The translations under genes and the position numbers were made by a program. From positions 1 to 31,028 of the IMG/VR virus record IMGVR_UViG_3300045741_000135: a stretch of DNA of 31,028 bases; one strand, 5' to 3'. The DNA is from a virus. Below, piece after piece: positions 14,289 to 21,440 of this stretch; within the stretch, counting starts at the first letter, position 1, and the number at the start of each line of letters is the position of its first letter. The notes beneath the pieces were generated by a model that ran no database searches, was not told where the DNA came from, and saw only the letters and a list, made by a program, of their open reading frames with translations.

Positions 14289-15858
14289 CATTCTAGCATT
14301 TGCGCTTGCTGTGGCGCCTGCTTATGCAGACGCTATCGTCACAGGTGCAATCCCAAACACGTTTACGCCTGGAAGCGTGATTTCATCTTCACAGATGAAC
14401 GCGAACTTTCAGTATATTGTTTCGCAAGTGAATGCCAATGCGGCAAAGAACGGCGCTAACAGCTCGATTACATCGCTGTCAGCACTAAGCACACCGCTTG
14501 CACCTGCGCAGGGCGGAAGCAGCATCTATATCGGTGGCACAGCTACAGGCACAGCGAATGCAATAACGGTAGCTACTGCGACGCCTAACGGCTTCACATT
14601 GGCTGCAGGTAACACGATACGATTCAATACGACGCTAACAAACACAGGGCCTACGACGCTTACGGTAAATGGTACGACGGTAACTAACGTGTTCAAGTCG
14701 TCGCCTTCCGGGCCTGTGGCCCTGACTGGTGGAGAGATTGTCGCATACAATACTACAGAAGCTTTTTATGATGGTGTGCAGTATCAGCTTATAACGCACA
14801 CCACGGAGAATGGTGGTTATGGGCCTGTATACAATCTGACTAATACCACGACAGCCGATCTAGGGTCGTCGCCCTCTCATTTCATAGGGCTGCAGGTAAA
14901 CGCAAGCATTACATCGCTTGGTGCTAGTGCCTCTCTGACATACCCCATTTATCTTGTTAGTGCTGACGCTGTTGGTGGTGCCACGCTTATACAAAGTGGA
15001 ACGCTGTCTACGCCCAACGGTGGAAACGTTGTGCTACAGCAGCATGACGCATTTCTTGCAAGATATTGGGGTGGCGGAGGATGGGACGTTATAGCCGTCT
15101 TCCCCATACTTGGGAGGTTTAAGGTAGCGCCTACTGAAGCGAACTCCCTAGCGATTAAGAATAACGCCGTTACACCTAATACACAGATAGACATCACCGC
15201 TACAGAAGTAGTGATGGATAATACGTCTGGCGGAAACTACTACACGGAGAACTATGGCACCTGCACAATAAACATGGGTGTGACAGGTGCTGGTGGGCTT
15301 GATACAGGTGTCATAGCTGCTAACACATGGTACCATCTATATATGATAGGCACAGGCAGTGCTAACAGTTGCTTGGCAAGTACTAGCGCGACAGCTCCGA
15401 CACTGCCCGCAGGGTATTCATTTAAGATGCGCGCAGGCGCAATACGGACCCTTACAGCAGCAGCTACGCTATGGACATTTAACCAGCGCGGTAATAGGAC
15501 GCTTCTATCTGCGGCTACAGGGCAGGCAAGCATAGCGTCCGGCGCTTCTGGGACATGCTCGGCAGGCGCGCTAACGCTTAATGCTACCGCAGCGCTAACG
15601 GGATCAATAGCACCTAGTACTGCAACACATATTCATGGCACTATAGGTGGGCAGGGTGTAGCTCAGACGTGCCTATCGCCCGTCGCCGATACAAGTAATC
15701 CGCCGCAGATGGCGCTATGCTCGATTAATAGCAATGCGCCTAGTTCATTCTCAGTGCCATTCACTACACCTCTTGTGACTTCTAGTTTGTACTACTGTGG
15801 CGGCGCAACAAGCTACGTCTGGGAAACAGGATGGACAGACGCAGTCAACGCTAACTAA
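14266..15858 (+). CDS. Signal-peptide-bearing fibre-like protein
   Basis: This 530-aa product starts at ATG 14266 (GGAG about ten bases upstream); the frame could begin earlier at GTG 14221, but the ATG gives a clean Sec signal peptide, MFRKLAYSILAFALAVAPAYA, cleaved near residue 21. The mature N-terminus (TFTPGSVISSSQMNANFQYI) resembles the helical start of many phage tail fibre or collar proteins, and the rest is Thr/Gly/Ala-rich beta structure with a GTATGTANAITV-type repeat. Several cysteines lie towards the C-terminal half (for example in GTCTINMG, SGTCSAG and TCLSPV). The signal peptide is hard to reconcile with cytoplasmic virion assembly. It overlaps the preceding gene by 23 bases. 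Confidence 0.7.
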   Translation: MFRKLAYSILAFALAVAPAYADAIVTGAIPNTFTPGSVISSSQMNANFQYIVSQVNANAAKNGANSSITSLSALSTPLAPAQGGSSIYIGGTATGTANAITVATATPNGFTLAAGNTIRFNTTLTNTGPTTLTVNGTTVTNVFKSSPSGPVALTGGEIVAYNTTEAFYDGVQYQLITHTTENGGYGPVYNLTNTTTADLGSSPSHFIGLQVNASITSLGASASLTYPIYLVSADAVGGATLIQSGTLSTPNGGNVVLQQHDAFLARYWGGGGWDVIAVFPILGRFKVAPTEANSLAIKNNAVTPNTQIDITATEVVMDNTSGGNYYTENYGTCTINMGVTGAGGLDTGVIAANTWYHLYMIGTGSANSCLASTSATAPTLPAGYSFKMRAGAIRTLTAAATLWTFNQRGNRTLLSAATGQASIASGASGTCSAGALTLNATAALTGSIAPSTATHIHGTIGGQGVAQTCLSPVADTSNPPQMALCSINSNAPSSFSVPFTTPLVTSSLYYCGGATSYVWETGWTDAVNAN

Positions 15859-15869
15859 GGAACTTGACT

Positions 15870-16466
15870 ATGAGAAAACTTCTTATCGCTTTTTGGCTGC
15901 TGACTGTCGGCGCGGCATCCGCTCTCGCTGGCAGCTATCCGCCTGTGGCGGCTCCTACCGGCCCTTATGCGCCGCAGGAAATCCCCGGCAAGATTGCCCA
16001 GCTCGCTTACAACGTGAATACGCAGGGTGCAGGTCTTTACTTTTCCCTGCCTGCTATCACCACTGCGACTGCAGCGGCCACGACTCAGACGCTTGCCTCG
16101 GTCACCGTCCCGGCCAACACCTTCACTACGACTGGCTCAGCATTTCGTATCAAAGGCACCTGGACCAAGGCTGCTAACGTCAACAGCGTGACGCCAATCA
16201 TCACCTTCGGCACCTACACTCTGACTGGCGGCGCTAACACAACGTCTGCTGGCTCCGAAACTCTTGAGTGCCTTGTGGTGCGTTCCGGCTTGAACACCCA
16301 GAACATCACCTGCAACGGCGTCAATCAGGTAACGCCTATTGCCGCTACTTATGCGGCGGGGACCTCGACTGAGACCGGCGACATCGCCATTACAGGTCAA
16401 TGCACTCAGGGCGCGGCATCGGCTGACTGCATCCTTGACACGTTCACGGTTGAGGCCCTGCACTAA
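15870..16466 (+). CDS. Second exported beta-rich protein of the tail block
   Basis: This 198-aa product has a signal peptide (MRKLLIAFWLLTVGAASALAG, AxA-type site ALA near residue 20). Its mature part is Thr/Ala/Gly-rich and beta-like, with a motif TATAAATTQTLASVTVPANTF and four cysteines in two closely placed pairs (CLVV...NITCNG and GQCTQ...ADCIL), suggesting two disulphides in an oxidising compartment. ATG 15870 is preferred (AAGGA eight bases upstream); a TTG two codons earlier is possible. It resembles the 228-aa protein at 5715 in general design, though I see no clear sequence identity. Function unknown; candidates are fibre, decoration, or host-surface protein. Confidence 0.65.
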   Translation: MRKLLIAFWLLTVGAASALAGSYPPVAAPTGPYAPQEIPGKIAQLAYNVNTQGAGLYFSLPAITTATAAATTQTLASVTVPANTFTTTGSAFRIKGTWTKAANVNSVTPIITFGTYTLTGGANTTSAGSETLECLVVRSGLNTQNITCNGVNQVTPIAATYAAGTSTETGDIAITGQCTQGAASADCILDTFTVEALH

Positions 16467-16501
16467 GTCTGGTAAGCTCTCGATCTCATAGGAGAAAAAC
16501 T

Positions 16502-16690
16502 ATGTCTATGAAAAGTCCGAAGGGCGGCAAAGACGGCGGATGCTGCACAAGCCTGAAGTCAGGTCTTGTGGACAGACGCGTCAAGAGGCCCGATGCATCA
16601 ATGTCTGTGCCAAAGACCAGTGTAAATGCAGAAGCAACCAGAACAACCACAGCCCCAAATAACACGGGCGTCGGGCCGCGTTCGGCTTAA
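16502..16690 (+). CDS. Small basic tail-block protein, unknown
   Basis: This 62-aa product is Lys/Arg/Ser/Thr/Pro-rich with an adjacent cysteine pair (GGCCTS, residues about 13-17) and no predicted fold or membrane segment. A very good ribosome site (AGGAG, about seven bases before the ATG) supports translation even though the last 65 bases overlap the GNAT gene in another frame. Tiny, low-complexity proteins just before a GNAT gene are common in short-tailed phage tail modules, but their role is unknown. It may be disordered or bind another virion protein. Confidence 0.55.
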   Translation: MSMKSPKGGKDGGCCTSLKSGLVDRRVKRPDASMSVPKTSVNAEATRTTTAPNNTGVGPRSA

Positions 16691-17126
16691 CGTTGAACCT
16701 CTTGAGGCTATATTCGATGAGCTGCAGCCTCTGCTTGAAATGAATTGGGCAGAGGCTGCAGTTGAAAAGGACATCTCGCCGCATGATCCCGACTGGGCAA
16801 AGTACTATGCCCTGGAAGCGGCGGGGATACTTGGTATAGTAACTCTGCGTGTGAACGGTAAACTTGGTGGCTATGTCGCTTGTCTTGTTGGGCCGACAAT
16901 GCAAAGCAAGTCAACTGTCTGGGGGCAGATAGACACGATCTGGCTGCACCCAAAACTGAGACGAGGCAGGCTCGGTGACAGGTTGCTGCAGTTCGCCGAA
17001 GATCAGTTAAAGGCCGCAGGCGCGAAGATCGTCAAAATAGACACAGCCCCTCGCGTCAGCAACTGGCTTGTGCGGAAGGGCTACACAGCGCGTCACGTCG
17101 TGCTGACAAAAGTATTAGGAGAATAG
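16626..17126 (+). CDS. GNAT-family N-acetyltransferase
   Basis: This 166-aa product has the GNAT fold: an N-terminal helix pair (residues about 20-60), beta strands GILGIVTLRVNGKLGGYVACL (about 70-90), strand IDTIWLHPKLRRGRLGDRLLQFAEDQL, which contains the acetyl-CoA pyrophosphate-binding RRGRLG loop (about 115-120), and a C-terminal ...IDTAPRVSNWLVRKGY typical of this fold. The acceptor substrate is unknown. Related GNATs occur within tail and internal-virion gene blocks of short-tailed phages and might modify virion or host proteins. No good Shine-Dalgarno precedes ATG 16626, and the gene overlaps the preceding small gene, so translation may depend on coupling. Confidence 0.8.
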   Translation: MQKQPEQPQPQITRASGRVRLNVEPLEAIFDELQPLLEMNWAEAAVEKDISPHDPDWAKYYALEAAGILGIVTLRVNGKLGGYVACLVGPTMQSKSTVWGQIDTIWLHPKLRRGRLGDRLLQFAEDQLKAAGAKIVKIDTAPRVSNWLVRKGYTARHVVLTKVLGE

Positions 17127-17128
17127 CG

Positions 17129-18112
17129 ATGTCCATGGGCGGTGGTGGTAGTCCGCGAGAAGTGCCGACGCCGTACAGCGCCCCAGGCGTGGCGCAAGGC
17201 GTCGAAGGCACACAGAGCGCTATTGGCGCGTTCGGCGCACAGCCCTATTATGGCATGCAGGCCATGAACCAGGGTTACGGAAACATGGCCCAAGGCTTTA
17301 GTCCAACTGGCTACAATCCGCAGGGTGCGACGAACGCCGCCAATAGCATCTGGGGGCAGTCCAGCCAGCTCCCAGGCATGGCGAGCACGATATGGAATCA
17401 GGCCCTAGATCCGCAGAATGCCCAGAGAGCCTACGCGCTGCGCTCGGCGGACCAAACGGCCATGGCAGGCCTGTCGGGCTCGGGCGTCGCGGACACGCCT
17501 TATGGCGCCAGCGTGCGCGGCACGGTGAGCGCCAACACGAACCAGATGTTCGACGCCTACCGCAATCAGCAACTGCAGCAAGGCGGCGCGGCGGCCGGCG
17601 GGCTCCTGCAGCAGTTCGGCGGGCTGCAGGGCCTTGGCGCGCAGGTCGCACAGATGGCCCCGCAGGAACAGCAAGCCCTGCTGGCGAGCCTCACCCAGGG
17701 TGGCAACGCGGCCCTCGCTCCCTATCAGCAGATGATCAACAGCTATCTCGGCCTCGGCAATCTCGGTTCTGGCCTCTACGGCTCGGAGATATCGGGCTAC
17801 GGCGCGAGGCTTGGCGCGCAGGCGCAAGCCAACAAGGACAGCGCGAGCGGCATGCAGGGCATGGGCCAAATGGCGGGCATGGCCGCTATGATGATGATGT
17901 CTGATCGCCGACTTAAAGAGGACATAGAGCCTGTAGGCAGACTTGATAATGGCCTGACAGTCTACCTCTACAGATACAGAGACACACCGACTTGGCATAT
18001 AGGTCTTATGGCTGATGAGGTCGAAGAGCTGTACCCAGAAGCTGTTGGGCAAGTGGGAGCATTTAAGGCGGTCAATTACAAGCTTGCTACGGCTAAGGAG
18101 ATTAGACAATGA
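17129..18112 (+). CDS. Tail-block protein with C-terminal S74-type chaperone segment
   Basis: This 327-aa product has a Gly/Gln/Ala-rich N-terminal two-thirds (about 1-240) of low complexity that could form helical bundles. A methionine-rich stretch (MAAMMMM) follows, then SDRRLKEDIEPVGRLDNG through VNYKLA (about 259-320), the signature of the Peptidase_S74 intramolecular chaperone, which usually trimerises and then cleaves off tail spikes or fibres. The domain is at the extreme end but lacks the long helical tail of classical S74 chaperones, so autocleavage is uncertain. Codons change from GC-rich to AT-rich near 17,900, close to the S74 junction. A good Shine-Dalgarno (AGGAG) precedes the ATG. 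The stop overlaps the next ATG (ATGA). Confidence 0.7.
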   Translation: MSMGGGGSPREVPTPYSAPGVAQGVEGTQSAIGAFGAQPYYGMQAMNQGYGNMAQGFSPTGYNPQGATNAANSIWGQSSQLPGMASTIWNQALDPQNAQRAYALRSADQTAMAGLSGSGVADTPYGASVRGTVSANTNQMFDAYRNQQLQQGGAAAGGLLQQFGGLQGLGAQVAQMAPQEQQALLASLTQGGNAALAPYQQMINSYLGLGNLGSGLYGSEISGYGARLGAQAQANKDSASGMQGMGQMAGMAAMMMMSDRRLKEDIEPVGRLDNGLTVYLYRYRDTPTWHIGLMADEVEELYPEAVGQVGAFKAVNYKLATAKEIRQ

Positions 18113-18675
18113 GTATGGCGAATGTGGGTGGGCTCGCCGGTGGAGCTGCGCAGGGCTTGCAGGCGGGACAGCAGTTCGGCCAGAACCAGCAGATGAATCC
18201 TTATCTGTTGCAGCACCAGCAACTGCAAAACCAGCTACTGCAGCAGAGGCTTGCAGGCGGGCAGGCTGGAACCGGCTTCCAAGACTCTATCGGCGGGCAG
18301 GGCATCGCCGATATTGGCGACTATATGAAGTCGCAAGGCGGACAAGGCGGCGCAGATGTAGGAAGCGATTTCGCGAAGAACCAGGGCCAAGGCGCTGCAG
18401 GTGGACAAGGGCAAGCGCCTAATAGCGCTTGGAATAATTTAGTTGATCCGCTCGGCATTATTCAACAGCTCGGCCTGCCTCTGCCGCAAGACCCTACGAC
18501 GTTCTTGAACCAGCTTGGGCTTCCAGGCTTGGCCTTCGGAGGACAAGGGCAGCAGGGCGGAGGCGGCGCATACCTACCGAGCAGGCAGGGGCAGTCATAC
18601 GGCACACCGTCTGCGAATTACATGCAGGGCTTCCAGCCTAGCGCAACAAACTACTGGGGTATCGGAGGCTTGTAA
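18109..18675 (+). CDS. Gly/Gln-rich putative internal virion protein
   Basis: This 188-aa product is dominated by Gly, Gln, Ala and Leu. Residues about 20-65 form a Gln-rich amphipathic helix (LLQHQQLQNQLLQQRL), and the rest has GQGGQG low-complexity tracts. No domain is recognisable. Its position between the S74-type protein and two large proteins suggests an ejection or internal core protein that enters the host envelope with the DNA, a common role in podoviruses. The ATGA overlap at the start and the TAATG overlap at the end show tight co-translation. Confidence 0.55.
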   Translation: MSMANVGGLAGGAAQGLQAGQQFGQNQQMNPYLLQHQQLQNQLLQQRLAGGQAGTGFQDSIGGQGIADIGDYMKSQGGQGGADVGSDFAKNQGQGAAGGQGQAPNSAWNNLVDPLGIIQQLGLPLPQDPTTFLNQLGLPGLAFGGQGQQGGGGAYLPSRQGQSYGTPSANYMQGFQPSATNYWGIGGL

Positions 18676-21389
18676 TGGCGACAGTAGACGAGCTGCTAGC
18701 TCGCTTGGGCGGCGCAGGCAGAGGGCCTGTGTACAGCCCAGGCCCTGTTGGGTACGCCTCTTTTGGCGCTCCGTTTGACTCGCAGCCTAACGCTGCGCAG
18801 CTTGCTATGGGACAGGGAAACAGCCGCTCGCCTTTCGACGCACCGCCGCCCCCTGTACCGCCTCTGCCGCGCATGCCTGCTGTGAGCGGGCCGTTTGGTG
18901 TTGGCAACGTTGATATGGGTGGTGTGCGCGACTACCTGCAGGCATTGCAGACGCCGCCTGCGCCCCAGCAGAAGGTGCAAGGCCAACTGCCGCAGTCGTA
19001 CACGCAGACACGATCAACACTGTCTGGCCCCTACAACCAACAGATATTCCCCCGCGCGGAGGATGCTGGCTTTGGGAACACGACCGCCCTTTCCAATTTC
19101 CTGCAGCAACCTCGCTATGGCAGAGACAGCGCCCCCGAGCCTGGACCGGGCATGGGAGGTGTGTGGCAAGACCCTAACCGGCTCCCCTACGAGGAAGAGC
19201 CGCTGCAGTCTGTGAAGGAGCGGAAAGCAGGCAGGCTAGACAAGCAGCCGCAGGAGAAGCCTGCAGGCATGGGCGGCTTCATCACGCCTGAGATGAAGCC
19301 CATACTTGCAGCGATGGTTAAGCGTGACCCAAGCCTGATGCAGAACCCACGGAAGATGGGGGCTGTCATTATGAAGCTTATGCCGTTCATGCATAAGATG
19401 CAGCAGGAGAAGTACGCACAGGCGCGCATAGCTCACACAGAGCGCATGGAGACTTTGTCCCAGGAACGCGCCGCGAGAGCAGAGCGTATGGAGCAGTACA
19501 AGTACCTGCATGACAGGGAACAGTACGTTACTCGGCGTATGGACAAGGCTTGGGACAGGATCAAAACTCTGTCTGATCCTCTGACTGAGTTTGCCGGGGA
19601 CAAGAAGGCGGAGCTTGCGAAGCAGCAAGCCTACTTGAAGACTTACGAAGAGCAGTTGCAGGCCATAGTTAATGATTCGCACAGCGCTAAGAAAGAAGTG
19701 ACTGCAGGCGCTGGCGAAGGTGTGTACGCGAAAGGGACGCAGGCTAAACCGTCAGAGCCTTCAGCCGCTAAACCTGTTGAGGACAAGGGACCGCCGCAGA
19801 TATTCCAACTGCAGGCAGACGATATTGACGCCTTCGTGAGCAAGGTTAAACCAGCCCTCATGCAGGCCAAGACGCTTGCCGATAAAGAGAACATCCTTCG
19901 TAACACGTTCGATCATATAAACAAGCAGCTTCAAGCTGACGGCAAGAGTCCGCTGTCTCTGCCTGACGCCAACAAGTTGATTGTACGTCTTGGCCGCGAC
20001 GCCTACGACCCACGCACAAGCGGCCAGAAGCTAGGCGACTGGGTTGCGGAGAGTGTCAAGAGCTGGTTCCCCGACTACCAGGAGTCGGACATGGTTCGCG
20101 GCGATCTTGGTTTCGCCGCTCGCTTCTATGGGAACCTGCTCAATCCTGCCGAGTACGAAAGGATGCTGGCAGAGGGCGTGCAGACTGCAGCCGACACGCG
20201 CCCGACGACAGAGCAGATGTTGACGGGCCGGGCGCGATCCGGCCCCGAGCGGATCATGGGCGGGTTGGAAGCGCTCGGCGGAGCGCTCGGCCCCCTCGGC
20301 ATGGCGGAAGCGCCCGGCGCCATGGCGCTCGGACAGAGCGTCGGTTCCGCCGTCGGCGAGGGGACGGACAATCCATGGCTTGGCGCGCTGGCGGGAACGC
20401 TGACTGGCGGCGGAGCTGGCGCGTTGCGAGGGCGAGGCGGGCGCGCTGCGCCTGTACTCCCGCCGCAGGGGCCTGCAGGCCTGGGAGGGCCGCCGACTGC
20501 CCTTCGCATCCCATATTTCCCGCCGGACGTCGGCGGAGGCATGAGCCGTGGCGCGCCCCCCTTCGATCCGCTGCGCGGCATGATGGGAGGCGCGGCGACG
20601 CCTGCAGACGCTGCCGCTGCAGCCATGAGGAAGAAGACGCCGGGGGCCTTCCCAAACATGGGCTCGCAGCCAGCGCCCGCGCCTGGAATGCAGGGAGCGC
20701 CAGCGACGCCGCAGCCTGCGGGCGGCGGCATGCCTGGGATGACAGGTCAGCCGGCGCCCGCAGGGACGCTGCGCCTTCCTCCTCCCGGAAACTTCCCGCC
20801 ATCAGCAGGCGGACGCGGCCAAGCCCCCTATCGGCCTCCATTCGGCCCCGCGTTCGAGATGCCCGATCCGTCGATACGCATGGGCGGCCCCGGCGAACAA
20901 CTGCGCCTGCCGCCTCCGACGCCTCGCGACCCAGTCTCCCAGGCCGAAGCAGCGGCGGAGATCGCCTCAGGCAGGGAGCCTGCGGCGCCCGTCGAAGCTC
21001 CGCGCAAGCCCCTGCAGGCGACAGGCGGGCCTTACGGCGTCAATCAGTTCGGCGAGCACACCGTAGGCGATACGGTCAAATTCAATGGGCGCACGCGCAA
21101 GATCGAAGAGCTTATCCCCGCTCGGCCCGGTCACCTCGCCCCCAAGGCGAAGTTGTCGGGCCTTAAGCTTCCTGTCACACTGACGAAGCTTGAGCCTGTG
21201 AGCGCGAAGGCTGCACGTGGTTTCGCCGAAGGTGACCGCGTCAGGTGGGACCTACCTGCAGGCTTTGGATCAGCATCGGGGACAATTAAAAAGGTCACCG
21301 TCAGCCCTCGCGGCAACGCCATGGCGACTGTCCAAAGGTCAGACGGACAACTTGTTGACGTGGACGTCAGCAGCCTGAAGAATGTTTAA
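18675..21389 (+). CDS. Large internal/ejection-type virion protein with SH3-like C-terminus
   Basis: This 904-aa product lies where podoviruses encode ejection proteins. Residues 1-200 are Pro/Gly-rich and probably flexible. Residues about 200-335 form long charged helices (Lys/Arg/Glu-rich, coiled coil). Residues about 370-500 are a helical globular domain. Residues about 525-585 are a Gly/Ala-rich amphipathic stretch (IMGGLEALGGALGPLG and more) that could insert into a membrane. Residues 590-790 are Pro-rich. Residues about 795-904 look like two small SH3/KOW-like beta units (GDTVKFNGRTRKIEEL; EGDRVRWDLPAGFGSASG with VQRSDGQLVDVDVSSLK). No lytic motif was identified. The start overlaps the preceding stop (TAATG). 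Confidence 0.6.
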   Translation: MATVDELLARLGGAGRGPVYSPGPVGYASFGAPFDSQPNAAQLAMGQGNSRSPFDAPPPPVPPLPRMPAVSGPFGVGNVDMGGVRDYLQALQTPPAPQQKVQGQLPQSYTQTRSTLSGPYNQQIFPRAEDAGFGNTTALSNFLQQPRYGRDSAPEPGPGMGGVWQDPNRLPYEEEPLQSVKERKAGRLDKQPQEKPAGMGGFITPEMKPILAAMVKRDPSLMQNPRKMGAVIMKLMPFMHKMQQEKYAQARIAHTERMETLSQERAARAERMEQYKYLHDREQYVTRRMDKAWDRIKTLSDPLTEFAGDKKAELAKQQAYLKTYEEQLQAIVNDSHSAKKEVTAGAGEGVYAKGTQAKPSEPSAAKPVEDKGPPQIFQLQADDIDAFVSKVKPALMQAKTLADKENILRNTFDHINKQLQADGKSPLSLPDANKLIVRLGRDAYDPRTSGQKLGDWVAESVKSWFPDYQESDMVRGDLGFAARFYGNLLNPAEYERMLAEGVQTAADTRPTTEQMLTGRARSGPERIMGGLEALGGALGPLGMAEAPGAMALGQSVGSAVGEGTDNPWLGALAGTLTGGGAGALRGRGGRAAPVLPPQGPAGLGGPPTALRIPYFPPDVGGGMSRGAPPFDPLRGMMGGAATPADAAAAAMRKKTPGAFPNMGSQPAPAPGMQGAPATPQPAGGGMPGMTGQPAPAGTLRLPPPGNFPPSAGGRGQAPYRPPFGPAFEMPDPSIRMGGPGEQLRLPPPTPRDPVSQAEAAAEIASGREPAAPVEAPRKPLQATGGPYGVNQFGEHTVGDTVKFNGRTRKIEELIPARPGHLAPKAKLSGLKLPVTLTKLEPVSAKAARGFAEGDRVRWDLPAGFGSASGTIKKVTVSPRGNAMATVQRSDGQLVDVDVSSLKNV

Positions 21390-21440
21390 TGTATTATCTG
21401 CGCGCTAAGCTTGCGCGGATCAACCGGATAGGTCTAAGGT

